Positions 10,104 to 36,338 of a stretch of 64,000 nt of DNA are shown piece by piece. Below the pieces are notes generated by a model that was not told where the DNA came from, did not search any database, and worked only from the letters and a program-made list of their open reading frames with translations. Position 1 is the stretch's first letter, and the number at the start of each line of letters is the position of its first letter. The DNA comes from Ianthella basta (taxonomy: Eukaryota; Porifera; Demospongiae; Verongiida; Ianthellidae): contig OZ025885.1 in NCBI GenBank assembly GCA_964019415.1, positions 3,322,672 through 3,386,671 of the forward strand, given 5' to 3'. A program made the translations under genes and the position numbers.

Positions 10104-13100
10104 CTATGCCCTGCTGCAACATCCTCCACTCTTCTTTATCACAGGGTCCTGCAGCCTCACTTGGCCCTCCTTGTCCTCCTCAACTACTCCTCCTGCAGTC
10201 TCTTCACGCTTTAGGATCTGCAAAGTATGCAAATGAGGTATAGTAGGACAGTACTATGGCTTTCACATCTCTCCCAAGCACATACACAACTGCAGTACTT
10301 GCACATCATGTCCACTCTCAACCATTACAGTGAAACCTGTCTAAGACGGTCACAGTGCAAGTTAATGCTGAATTCTCAAATTTTATAAGGTATATTTATT
10401 GCAGATGGGGCACGTGTCCACATGAATACAACAATTTACATTAGCGTGCATAGCACACACACACAGACTGCAGCACACGGGCAGCACACAAGGAGTGACC
10501 CATGCACTGGACTTTCAGCTCTGCCATACTGTACATCAGTGCATTGCATGTGAGTTGAGCTACGTACCTCAGCTACAAGACTTCTAGCTGCATCACCAAT
10601 TCCAATATCTTCCTTTGCAGAGGTTGGGAAGTACCCAAGGAAGCTGTTATCCTTGCAGAAGTCATCCATGGTTTGCTGGTTTGTCTCACTGGGGAGATCA
10701 CACTGCATGAAATGATTAACAGACATAGACCACACAAGTACAATATACGTGCAATAAATATACAATAATACATGTGCACAACAAAACACATAGTGTGCTG
10801 TTGATAAAGGACACCCATGAAGTGTCAATTTTATACGTAGTAAGTTTCACCAAGGAAGGAGACTGCATAGTATTCTGTGTAGTTACACAGAGGAGGTCAA
10901 TTAACACCAAATTGTGTACTAGTAACTGAATGCTACACAGCACTCCCCTAGAGCAGCAAGGAGGTGTGTTGAGCAACTTGCAACACACTTACGTACGTAC
11001 CTTGTTTCCCAACAGAACAGCAGGAACTGGAGATCCGTCTGGCCCAAAGCACTTGTTGTCCAGGTCCTTCTTCCAAATCTTGACTGCTTCAAATGTGGAG
11101 CTACGAGTCACATCAAACACAACAAATGCCCCAGCAGCCTCCTTGTAGTAGACACGCGTCATGCTACCAAACCGCTCTTGCCCTGGGGGCCAAGGAGAGG
11201 CAGAGGTCATAATACATACGTACATAGGTGAGTTGTGCAACCACACACACTTGCACAACAGCAAGACAGGCATACTACACAACATACACATGTGTGTAAG
11301 GAGTAAAGTTGAGGTTAGGAAAAGCACAGACACACAAAGGGCATACATGTCTGTGGGAGAAGACACACTTGGACTTGAAGCTACACAATGTTGTAAGTCC
11401 TACCCAACCATTAAACAAAATTTCCTATGAGATTCAGTCAACCATAGCAAACATTTCTGTGTGGCTAGGTTCTTACATGCTGGGTTGATCAACCAGACTC
11501 ATTAGTCAAAACTGGATAAAACGATGACGTTCATCAGTGCCAATTTCACTGATGAAGGTCCTGGATTGGACAAAATGTCTGAAAGCTGTCCAGTTTTTGG
11601 AAAGTGTGCCCCCCTCAGTCACCCATTTTTAGTGAGGGCTTCTCAGCTGGCTCAGGCATCAGAAAGGGTTGGTTCTCTAATAATACCAGCTTCACAACAG
11701 GGTTGAAAACCTTGCCGACGTTTCGACATGTCTTCGCAGACCAGAGCATCTGGTCGAAACGTCGGCAAGGTTTTCAACCCTGTTGTGAAGCTGGTATTAG
11801 AGAACCAACCTTTCTGACCCATTTTTTAGTTCTACAGAAGTATGGGTTTGCCGTCCAATATAAGACAAATAGGACTTCCCATTCCTCTGCCATGGCTCCC
11901 AACACGTTGGCATGGTACAAACAACTATTGTGACTTTCTGCATTACATGGACATATCCTACTGTTCGCAAATTGATGTGCTGTGACCTGTGACCATCTGT
12001 GACCATGTTGCGTACTACAGTGTTACCCACTGTTGGATAAAGAGCAACGCTTCACAGAATATCGGCTGGGTGATATAGTTTCCTGAGTACAGTGGCTGTC
12101 AAACCTTGCATGCGTAGGCCAATTTGTCAAGTGACAACATGCAGCCACTGCTCTAACGATCTAGACTGCAAATAGCCATAGCTATAGTTCATTCATTGGT
12201 GAGGCTGGGGATATACGCATAACATGCTTGTTCACTTCTTACTGTCACCATGATAAGGACAGAAGATACGCAGTACGTATAACCACATAAAAATGTGCAG
12301 TTTCCTATTTCATCCAACTCATTATCAAGCTGTCTTCTGTGGACTCCACAGAGCCAGCATTCTACTCAAGCTGAGTCACTATTTAGCAATGCTTTCACCT
12401 GTTAGGCTTCACAGTGAAGCCAGAGAAAAAGTTGCTATTGATTAATCATAAATCTTCTATGGTTCGAGAGGAGAGAAAGAGGGCACAACATTCTGACTAT
12501 ACTACATAGCACATACGTACACACCTGCAATGTCCCACAGCTGGAGCCTGACAATGGTCTTTGCATCCCAATTCAAGACCTTCAAAGCAAAATCTACACC
12601 AATCTGAATATATGTCAAGGATATTCACATTTACTATATAGCTAAACTGAGCCCTAGGCAACCGGGAGGGAGCTTCCACATAGTGGTACACTACTTGTCC
12701 TAATGTGTGGTGATATTCCACTCATTCTAGCTTCACAATGCTAGATGAAGAGGTTTTTGTAGTGATGGATATGCTACACTAGTTTACATGTGCATCAAAT
12801 GGAGAGAGATGGGGATACAGTCGCTCGGTAGTGTGGTGAGAAGCACTGGTGAACATATCGCTTGATGATGGAGGTTTTGCCTGTGCCCAGGTCACCAATC
12901 ACAAGAATCTTGTAAAGTTTCTCTCGTGGTGCCAAAGTAGCCTACAGCAGACATAGCAGAGGCAGGAGCACAACATGTACAGGTCACATAACCATGGACT
13001 AAAGCAATTAGTATGTAACACAGTTATGTGAGACATAGCCACACCCACTCTCAGATCCAGACACACCCACATGCACTCACACACACACACACCTCCTGCA

Positions 13101-13137
13101 ACCTGTTGGTAATAACCTGACGAGCCCGACCCGTCAT
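10104..13137 (-). CDS. RAB32: Rab32/Rab38-family small GTPase, 6 exons, 225 aa
   Basis: Predicted exons on the minus strand: 13093-13137, 12819-12941, 12525-12603, 11001-11182, 10568-10702, 10104-10217; phases close to 226 codons. Rab32-family proteins direct traffic to lysosome-related organelles and mitochondria-associated membranes. Landmarks in order are the P loop GDLGTGKTS, switch I HYRATIGVDFALKVLNWD, switch II WDIAGQERFGSMTRVYYKEA, the guanine-base motif NKCD and the SAK motif (FPTSAKED). The Ile in WDIAG instead of the usual Thr (WDTAG) is a hallmark of the Rab32/38/29 subfamily. The C terminus ends in GGCCSRA, a double cysteine suited to geranylgeranylation although not the last two residues. 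A short N-terminal exon (MTGRARQVITNRLQE) precedes the GTPase fold. Whether it is the Rab32 or Rab38 orthologue cannot be decided; invertebrates usually have one gene for both. Its start lies a few hundred bases from the divergent NMD3 gene. Confidence 0.93.
10326..10400. repeat. Partial copy of the CAGTGAAACC inverted-end element
   Basis: One end, TACAGTGAAACCTGTCTAAG, matches the terminal sequence of the complete copies at 28180, 28767 and 44417; no opposite end was found nearby. Confidence 0.45.
11544..11584 (+). ncRNA. Hammerhead-ribozyme-like fold (one core change)
   Basis: Stem I is TTTCA (11544-11548) paired with TGAAA (11580-11584), directly flanking the core. CTGATGA is at 11549-11555, stem II is GGTCC/GGAC with loop TGGATT, then AAAA replaces the canonical GAAA, and T-GTC precedes the predicted cleavage point. 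The GAAA to AAAA change probably weakens or kills cleavage. It lies in an intron of the Rab32-like gene, on the opposite strand. Confidence 0.5.
11659..11817. repeat. Long near-perfect inverted repeat (arms about 65-69 bp)
   Basis: The left arm 11659-11727 and right arm 11753-11817 are complementary apart from a 3-base insertion (ATA) and one extra G. The spacer is about 25 bp. The right arm begins just after a CCAGAGCATCTGG stem and contains GTCGAAACGTC, the conserved tail of Penelope-type hammerheads, so the palindrome looks built from two opposed pseudo-LTR ends. Intronic in the Rab32-like gene. Confidence 0.8.
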
Positions 13138-13459
13138 GCTAGGTACACCGACATACGAATCACGGGTGCTGTGTACTAGCTACATGGCAGTTGCCTAGCC
13201 TCTGCAGTCCTTAACCACTACTCCCCGGGTCATGCTTCGCTAAAGTCGACAAATTTTGGGAAATCTGTGAACAGTTTCGGCTTCGCTCACATCTCCCTTT
13301 ACCCATCTCGCAGACGACAAATCTTACCATCAAACTTCTGCAGATTGGCGATCATGCGGTAAAATCCCCCCCAGTCATATGACTTGGCACGCGTCTTCGT
13401 AAAACATCGTAATCCAGCCGTTCCATGATTGCGCAATGACAGTGCATCAACTCGACCTC
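13138..13459. promoter_or_regulatory. Candidate bidirectional promoter, Rab32-like / NMD3
   Basis: The two genes point away from each other from this roughly 320 bp interval. It contains two perfect palindromes that match known transcription-factor sites: AGTCATATGACT (around 13373-13384) and ATTGCGCAAT at 13428-13437, the consensus for C/EBP-type bZIP dimers. A separate perfect cAMP-response element, TGACGTCA, is at 13852-13859 on the NMD3 side. Site function is inferred from consensus only. Confidence 0.4.
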
Positions 13460-16400
13460 ATGGCAGAGATGGAGTACATGGAGGAAGGAGAAGAACCTGT
13501 AGCGGGAGGAGCCGTAGGAAAAATGCAAGTGGCAGCAAGTGCTGGTTCATGAGAGATGAATGTACAATACTCTGGACAATAACAGTCGCTTTTAATCGCC
13601 CGTGTATTCGGCTGAAGACCGTTTGTATTAAATGTCTCACTTTGATGATCACCGCCTTTGTACTTCCGCACAGAGCAACAGTAATAAAGTTAATACACGT
13701 TGGAACTCGATAGTAATAAATGCTAACTGCATTTGTCCCTGTCAATACACCATGTGTTAGTGTACCTGTCATCTATACTGATGAGCTCAACCATGTGACC
13801 AAATGTAGACAGTCTCACGTAGCCAGGACCCTTTCCTTCATTTCCAATCCATGACGTCAGAATGTAAAAACGGGAGAAATGGTTCGCGTTATACGAGACT
13901 AGTGTAGACATGCTTGGGAGCTGGGAAGTTGGCATTTGTTGCCATTACTGAATGACTTCGCTAAGATGCAGTTGACAAGGGAACACATGTTGAATGTCTT
14001 GCATTCAGTGTTTGATTGTTAGTTTTCTTTTGCACAAGCACTCATTTTAGTTGTCAGTCCACAACACATCCCTACTGCATCATGTTATTACATGGCCCTG
14101 TTGCAACCTCTCCAGTCTGTGCTGTCAGTGTGGGACACCCATTGACCCCAACCCAGCCAACATGTGTGTGGCATGTTTGCGGACACAAGTGGACATCACA
14201 GAAGACATTGCCAAACAGGGACACTTGTACTTTTGCAAATTCTGTGAACGGTTGGTGTGTGCATGTCCCATCACCGCACCGTACACCACACTAGTCTCGT
14301 ACCCGACCCTGTCCGCTGGCCTACAGGGGCAGGACTAACACCACGCCACACCATGTAACTGATCACATGTCATGACATGCACGTAACTATCACGGTGACA
14401 AGGCACGTTGACATGTGGTGAGTGGTTGGCTTGGGAAACCTTTAATGTACATGGTGCCAGTGACCGGGTACTCACCAAAACTAGTGAGTTGAGTCCGGCA
14501 TTCGTAAGCCTGTGTGTAGTTGTCTACAGCCGTGTATGCCATGTCAGTGCGTGCTGCATGTACTAGCAGAGTAGGCGGCGTGTGTTCCCCTTGTACTATG
14601 CTCTATACCTGCATGCGGTAAACATAAACTTCTGTGTGTTCACTTTTTGTACTCTTCTTTATATGTACGTACATAATATGTGTGTAGGTACTTGCAACCC
14701 CCTTCCATGTGGGTGTCGTGTGCACTGGAGTCTCGGGAACTCCTCAGCTTGTGCCTAAAGAAGCTCAAGGGACTCAGCAAGGTGCACCTGGTGGATGCAG
14801 GGTTCGTCTGGACAGAGCCGCACTCAAAGAGGATCAAGGTGAAAATGACTGTGCAGAAGGAGGTGAGTGGGACACATTCTCAATTAATGCGTCTCTAATA
14901 ATGTGTAAATCCCCTGTATTACTCTTTGTCACTGTTATTGCCTAGACACTTTACCACTCTGTTGGATAGCTACTTATTGTACTGTAGTGTCAAAGTCAGT
15001 TTCCCATGATTATGCCACAACCCCTACTGTTATGTGGGCATGCTGTACAGTGCTTGACTCCTTTAATGTCACTTGTAGCTTGTTGAGTAGTAAGATCAAA
15101 GTGTTCAATACGTGTTTCTCTGTGCGTGTGCATGCTTTTCTTAAGACGGTCTCAGTTACTGTTGCATTCCTTGCATACTGTGCAGGTGTTTGGAGGGGCC
15201 ATTTTGCAGCAAACTGTTGTCGTTGAATTTGTAGTCAACGGCCAGATGTGTGATGACTGCCGGAGAAGGGAGGCTAAGGACTTCTGGCGGGCAGTGGTGC
15301 AGGTCAGACAGAAGGTATGTGTGTGGGTGTGCACGTTGTCACAGAGTGGAGAGAAGGGGAGAAAGTTACAAGCACCCACATTGTCATAATATAGACAGCT
15401 ACAGTAGGTGGTGGCTGGAAGGTATGCAGTGATTTTAATGGAGCTGAATTGGTGTGCATGTACGTGCATACATGTGCTACCATTTCAAGCGGAATACCCA
15501 TCAGTAACTTGATGTACGCACACACGCAGTGTGAGTGTGCTGATGTGCATACATTCAGTACGTATACTTCCCATGCCCTGTGTGCATAGAACTACAAGCT
15601 ATTCTATTCTGTGCAGGCGTAGATCACAGACCTGGGTATGTACGTAGTGTTGTTTTGTTGCTGTGCATTGCTATAGTACTCCATGAGCTCACTGGTAAGG
15701 AGTAGGGTGAGCTTAGCTTAGCACAATGCAGTCAACTCACTTCACAGAGGAAGCTGCTACTGCCTGAAAGTGAACAGACATAAATCCAACAATGGTCATC
15801 GCTTTGTACTGTCTGCGCATCAATACTGTAAATCTTCTAAAATTTTGAAAATCAAATTTTCGCAAGCTTTCTTCAATCTTGCCTTGAAACCCTCTAAAAT
15901 TTGAATTCTTGAGCAACTCTAAAATTTGTGTACACCTCTAATATTCTGCAACAGTTACCAGGGTACTTGTACATTGTGAGATGGTACTAAACAAGGGTAA
16001 GCGCATCTAACAGGCACTGATGCCTTTGGAGATGACATTCTGACGTTGATATTACTGGCTACGATTAGCATACTGTCGGTAACAGCTACGGCTTTCCTGC
16101 TGTGGACCTTCTCCTCCCCGACGAAGCATACGATTTCCTCTCCAATACCGGAACTCCAAGCCTTCTTGTAGATGTGATTCCCACGAATAGCGCACAATTC
16201 CATGACGAATTCATAGAAAGAGTCAGTTGCGGCCATTTTACTAATGAAGCTTTCCAGAAAATTGCGGCAGAGAATGCCTTGAATTTTGCAAGAGGCTCCA
16301 ATTTTCACAAAATGTGAACAGAAAACAATAATCGTTCCTCCAAAACTTCAAAAAGTGGGAAATGAAAAGTCTCAAAAGTTCCTGAATTTTACAAGATTTT

Positions 16401-16610
16401 ACAGTAGACTGTTTCAGAAACAAACCTTGTGAAGTGTGGGAATAGAGTGTTTGTGTTGCTGGCTGCACACTGTACATTGCTGTACGTATGCTGTATGTGT
16501 GTTGTGCACCCTGTGTGTGCAGGCCTCCCACAAGAAGACCTTCCTTTACCTGGAGCAGCTCATTCTAAAGCACAGAGCGCACAGTAACTCGCTGAACATT
16601 AAGGAGCAGC

Positions 16611-16686
<76 letters not shown>

Positions 16687-19181
16687 CGCATGCATGTGTG
16701 TGTGTGTCAGTTTGTGCATGCATGTAGCCAAGTCTTGGCTGTGGTATTACAAGTACAAGTGTGTGTACACCTGGACTCAATTGTGCCTGCATGCAACATA
16801 CCGTAAGTGCTTGAATGAGTAACTGTTAATTGTGTGTCACAAACAATTGTAGAATGCTAGGTGCTGTACTGTATATATGTCATTGCATCCTGTTTCGTTC
16901 CCAGATGGAGTTGACTTTTTCTATGCATCAAAGTCTGATGCAAGGAAACTAGTGGACTTCCTGTTGTCAGTTGTACCATGCAAGTGAGCCTTGGTGTGTG
17001 TGGGGGGGGGGGGGGGGGGGTGGAGGGTTATGTGTGTATCAGATGTGTTCAAATGGTATTTGAACTTGGTCTCTAGTGAGCTGGTATGTATGAAATCATT
17101 GGCTGTGTTTAATCTGTAGCTGCTGTGGCCAGACAGGTTTGTGCAGTGATGTTTTGTGCTGTTGAAGCAACCAGTGATTATTGTATGTACCAAACACAAA
17201 ATAGTTGACAGTGTCTCATTTTGCTGTGTTTTGCTGTGTGCCTGACTGCACATTACAGGTACAAGACGTCACAGGAACTGATTGGACATGACCCACACAG
17301 TAACACATACAATTACAAGTACTCCTTCTCAGTGGAGATTGTCCCAGTCTGCAAGGATGACATTGTGTGCTTGCCACCAAAGCTGTCTCAGCAACTGGGC
17401 AACTTTGGTCCTCTTGCTGTTTGCCAAAGGGTCACTAGCAGCATTCAGCTGGTGGACCCGCTTACTGTCAGAGGTACAGCATGCACTGATTTGGTGCAAA
17501 GGCGGGAGGGGTGACTTCCAAGTTGTGACTGCTCCCCCCCCTCCCCCTCCACTCCCCCTCCCTCTCCCTATAGTGGCTGATGTCTCTTCATCTGTCTACT
17601 GGAGGCATCCCTTCAAAACCATCTGCTCTCCGCAGCAGCTGACAGAGTATTTTGTCCTCCAAACTGAGCCAGTAGTGGCCACTTCCAAGGGCAGTAGTGG
17701 TGCCAGAGGTGATGTGAAGGAGCGATTGCTGCTGATGGACTTGTGGGTGGCAAAGAGTAAGGACATTGGTATAGCGGACCAACAGACCCATGTCCGCACC
17801 CACCTCGGTCACCTGCTGAACCCCGGGGATAGTGCCATGGGGTGAGCACCATGACTATTATAAGCACACAGAGAGGGAGAGAGGGAGATGGGAGGAAGGG
17901 AAGAAGACGGGGAGAGTGGAAGGGAGGGAGGGAGGGAGGAAGGGAAGAAGACAGGGAGGGTGGGAAAAAGAGGGAGGAGGAAGGGAGAGTTAGAAGCACA
18001 CAAGCCCTTTGTCTGGCTATGGCAAGGCAGTAGGGTAGAGATTATTGTTGTAACTGTAACCTACTGATTTTGGTGCGTGCACCAGCTGCTTTAGTAGTCA
18101 GTGCTACACCTGTATTGTGATCCACTGTCGACTGTATACAGTAGATGACACATATTCCAGTTGAGCCTCTTGCTCAGTGCTATGTAATTCTCCATTGCTC
18201 TCAGATTCGATTTCACTTGTGCTAATGTAAATGATGAGAACTTTGAAAAGCTCAAGCGTGTGGACATACCAGATGTGGTGGGTGTGTGCATGGCAACAAC
18301 ACTTATTGTAGTTACTGGTGTTCTTTGTATGTGGAGTGAGCTAGTATGGGCAGTTTTGTGTGTTATGGTGATTTGCTTTACAGGAGAAGATGTGTGTCCA
18401 GAGCTTGCATGTATTTAGTCTGTCTCTCTAAAGCTCAAGGTGTGGGCATACGTAGGTGTATACACTGAATGGTTTCAATTGTTCTGTGTTTGTGGTGCTG
18501 GCAGGTTTCATGTGTCCTGACTACTTTGAGGCACTGTATTCTTCTGTGGCATGTTTAGTCTGTGCAGCATTATAATGAGAAATATGGTGTAATGCAATGA
18601 TTGGCACTGAGTTTAATCTTGTCTTTTTGGAGATCCTTGTGAAGAAGTCATTTGGTGAGAGGAGGAAGAGGAGACAATATCGCAATTGGAAGTTGAAGAA
18701 GCTGCTTCGTGATGGAGGAGAAGGCAGTGTTAGCAGTGATGGGTGAGCCAGTTGTTCAATGGTATTGAAGTACACAAGCATCAGCTTCCCACTCCCCCTC
18801 CTCTCCTCCTCTTCCCCCTCCCCTCCTCTCCTCCCCCTCCTCCCTTCCCCTCCCCCTCCCCCTTCCCTCTCCCTCCCCCTCCCCTCCCCCTCCCCCTCTT
18901 TCCCTCCCCTCCTCCCCCCACGTACATGCATACACACACTTGTTTATGTACGTATGTATTTGCATGTGTTCATATGTTGTGTGTGCAGTGAGGTCGATGA
19001 CTTCATGGATGACCTAGAGGAAGATCAAACACTGAGACAGAATGTCAACATCTACTTCAACCCAAGGCACAAGCCTCCAAAGTCGGAGCAAGTGGACCCG
19101 GATGTGCCCCGGATTGGGATCGAGGAGATGCTGCAAGAGATGACCCTTTTGACGGACGAGCAGGGAGAAGGGATGAATTGA
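13460..19181 (+). CDS. NMD3: NMD3, 60S ribosomal subunit nuclear export adaptor (5' exon uncertain)
   Basis: Firm exons: 14116-14250, 14688-14862, 15186-15314, 16523-16613, 16905-16983, 17259-17473, 17574-17841, 18205-18277, 18633-18742, 18989-19181 (489 codons with stop). NMD3 binds the 60S subunit in the nucleus and bridges it to the exportin CRM1. The N-terminal zinc-binding cysteine pairs are visible (CCQCG, CVACL, CKFCE, and later CDDC), followed by strongly conserved blocks such as ALESRELLSLCLKKLK, FVWTEPHSKR, THLGHLLNPGD and RRRKRRQYRNWKLK-like basic sequence (ERRKRRQYRNWKLK here). The acidic C-terminal region ends in IGIEEMLQEMTLL, which fits the leucine-rich export signal of the family. 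The first exon must end with two codon bases; the ATG at 13460 with a weak donor after 13473 is the only phase-compatible candidate I found (giving MAEMD then LCCQCG), so the start is tentative. ASAP begins 175 bp downstream. Confidence 0.92.
16615..16702. repeat. TG dinucleotide microsatellite
   Basis: A run of TG begins at the donor of an NMD3 exon (exon end 16613), so the repeat supplies part of the splice-donor context. Confidence 0.95.
17865..17996. repeat. GA-rich purine tract
   Basis: AGGGAGGGAGG-type purine-only sequence in an NMD3 intron; its strand asymmetry would favour triplex or G-quadruplex formation. Confidence 0.75.
18783..18920. repeat. CT-rich pyrimidine tract
   Basis: About 135 bp of almost pure CCCCTCCTCC upstream of the last NMD3 exon (18989). 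The mirror image of the purine tract two introns earlier. Confidence 0.85.
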
Positions 19182-19356
19182 CTATAGCTATGAATATCAT
19201 TAGCACGTGCATGACATCTGGATGGATCATGTGACGTTTACTTGGCCCTTTTATGGGAAGCCTAGTAGCATGGCTGCCGCGTAGATTCCAAAGTAGGTCT
19301 GCCTTTACCGTGCTGAGCTAGAGATATCTTCGTCCCCAGAAGGAAGGAGGCACAAG

Positions 19357-33804
<14,448 letters not shown>

Positions 33805-34835
33805 CGTGTGTGGTATTCTGCACAACTAACTGCAACAGCTTGTTTGTCATGAGGTTTTGGATTATTTGCATGTATGTGTGTGTTTCAATGAGTATACATA
33901 GAAATTATGGAGATTTTTGCAAATTGACAAATTTAGATTAGATATAATTAGTTTATGCATAGATTTTATTTCAATTTGGTTTCAGTACCATCCCATGTGT
34001 GGTTTACAAATGTATGTTTTTGGCCATTGAATCAATGAAGGTATTGGCAGCCACTGAGTGCAGAGAACTGAGAGGTGCAACTCATGCTCATGTAAATAGC
34101 CACTAGCTGCTTGCAATGTTTTGATGCATATTGAACAGCTGCATCGCATCCGTATGCATGCAATTCATTCTATACAAAAAATAATAAAAACATTTTTGTA
34201 AAAACAGTGATTATTAGGATGTAGGGATGGTGTAATTATGTAAAAAGGACGAACAATTAAGGCTCTTACATGGTGGAGCATTAACAATATTCCTTACATG
34301 CAAGAATGTATGTACAGACCATGGGCCAGACTATCTTACCAGAAGGACAAACTTTAATAGGTTCGAAGATTTACCTTACCCATTTACACATCAAAGGATC
34401 AACAGAGTATATGCATGAGAGATGATCCTTTGATTTCAAGGTGGCATGTAATGGAACAGCGTTATATAGCCTGAGCAAGGAGATGCTGAATGCATGCAAG
34501 TAATCAGAAAAATATGAATGCTTTCAAGAAGTTTAACAAGGAGTCCAATCTGGTGTGCTGATATAGGAGGGGTCCTGGACCAGTGGTGACTAGCAGAATG
34601 CAGTGATAGGACCAGTTTACAAGAAGGGCAGCAAGTTATGCATGTGAACTGCACAACTCACAGTGGCGTGAACCTGAAGAGTATTGTTAGTAACTTACTA
34701 AGTGCTTTCAAGGGAATGGAATGAGAGGGTGAAGTAAATTATTGATGTGTATTAATGTTTGACAAGGCTTTCAAAGTGAAGGATGAACAAGGAAGTTCAG
34801 GGCTGGAGGGGGATGCAATAACCAAATATTTGCAT

Positions 34836-35250
34836 GCAAATCACGGAGATGACCATTGAGAATGACAAGAAGATGTACATAGCATTTGATTTGATCATCA
34901 CTGGTTCACAGGCAGAACACTTTACAGTGTGTGCTATTCTGCAACACATGCAAACCATTGCACACTTTCTGTTCAGACATCACATTACCATACATGCAAG
35001 TGTCCAGGCTTACATTCAGTCAACTGCCATGGACCAGGATGGCACCTGGGGCTTGGAAGTGGAGATCCTGACACTGTCACATCTGCTGCAAACCAATGTT
35101 TATATACACATTTCATACAGCTACGGCACATTGGCTCTTGTACAGTCCCAGCATTGTTGACAGCTAGACAACTGCCAACTGATGTTGGCCACAGATAAAT
35201 GTATTTGAAACATGTCAATGACCACTACCAAGTTGTGTCATCAGTGGCAA
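34836..35250 (+). pseudogene. OTU-type cysteine protease fossil (probably transposon-derived)
   Basis: The readable parts are MYIAFDLIITGSQAEHFTV, then AMDQDGTWGLEVEILTLSHL, and in another frame MYLKHVNDHYQVV. They match the order of the OTU fold: the helix after the catalytic Cys, the DGTWG..E.E segment, and the strand with the catalytic His (HYxxV). The DGNC Cys box is degraded (NDKKMY stands in its place) and a frameshift separates the His part, so it is inactive. OTU domains of this type are common in retroelements and large DNA transposons of animals. Confidence 0.5.
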
Positions 35251-35893
35251 GACCACTTATGCCATCGTCCATCACATGCACGTTCAATCGTGTGGGGAGC
35301 TATCTGCAATGATGGTGTACCTATGGATTCTGCCAAGATCAGATTGGGGCACTGGAACAGAAGAAAGCAGGAGCAGACCCAGTGGTCAAGTGAATCTCCT
35401 TAATCATTTACAGCTCTAATTTTGGAGAAAGAATTTCTACAAACATTTACACTGTTTCTAAGAGAAACTTATTTTCTCAAATGTTCAGAAACTTATTTAC
35501 GTGAAATTCGACTTTGGTAAATCATTTGCAAAATTGATTTAACCAAAACAAAGTATTCTCACCTCCAAATTGCAAGTACTTTGAGTGACAATCGAAATCT
35601 AGTATTTTCAGATGTGTATATTTATGTACAGTCAATAGCTATGATAAGTATTTTGTACCATTGTAGCTATGTATAGCTATGTATAGTGAGTAGTTGATGT
35701 ACACTTGGTTGAGCCAGCATTGGTTCACTTTGATGCTTACTGTACAGCTCTCAATTGCTACAGGCAGTAACATCACTTGGAAACACTGTCGTGTGTCACA
35801 CTGGCCACCATGGTTGTCCAGAGATTTACCATGTAGATCCAGGGTTGGGGTAATATGCTTACGGGCGCATGCGATTGCCCCTTGAAACACACT

Positions 35894-35980
35894 AGTCTCG
35901 TGCGCCAGCCCCTATTTCCCTTATTGCACAATTGTGGAGAATGCACGATTGTGCAATAATAGGGGCTGGCGCGTGAGACT
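35894..35980. repeat. 87-bp palindromic element (AGTCTCG ends)
   Basis: The arms AGTCTCGTGCGCCAGCCCCT and AGGGGCTGGCGCGTGAGACT are almost perfectly complementary, and the inner halves (TTATTGCACAAT / ATTGTGCAATAA) pair as well, giving one long hairpin. A relative is at 21413-21478. Confidence 0.85.
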
Positions 35981-36194
35981 ATGCAAACACCTCCCTGTAG
36001 AATTCAATCATGTCACCCACCAGTACTGTACCGTGTATTCACTTTCCTTCTCATGCCACAGCTTACCATTTTATTATTGTACTGTCAATGACTTCATTAG
36101 GAGACACTACATGTGTCACACTGGCTATCATAGCCACCCATATATCACAATGATTGAGGTAGCGATTTGTTCTGTTCCAACCACAATGAATCAA

Positions 36195-36235
36195 TACTGA
36201 CATTTCCGCCACATGCTGTGGCCTTCATCGGAGTA
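36195..36235 (-). ncRNA. Hammerhead-ribozyme-like fold downstream of Penelope-like element
   Basis: Read on the minus strand: stem I TACT/AGTA directly flanks the core; CCGATGA (one change from CTGATGA); a 6-bp stem II GCCACA/TGTGGC with loop GCA; GAAA; then T-GTC at the predicted cleavage point. It lies about 100 bp after the stop of the Penelope-like frame on the same strand, where Penelope-like elements are known to keep hammerheads in their terminal repeats. Confidence 0.6.
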
Positions 36236-36338
36236 CACAAAAACAAAACTGCAAGGTGAGAAGTCTGCACTAAATAGACAGTTACTCTACACTGATTGGT
36301 CAGACAAAGGATGATGTCATGCATCTAAGTAGGGTAGT

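Noticed and set aside
13429-13772. Frames around the NMD3 start on both strands
   Set aside because: No domain similarity; they overlap the promoter and the doubtful first exon.
17282-17845. 187-codon plus-strand frame overlapping NMD3 exons
   Set aside because: It reads exon F in the wrong frame and runs through an intron; only its last part coincides with the true NMD3 frame of 17574-17841.
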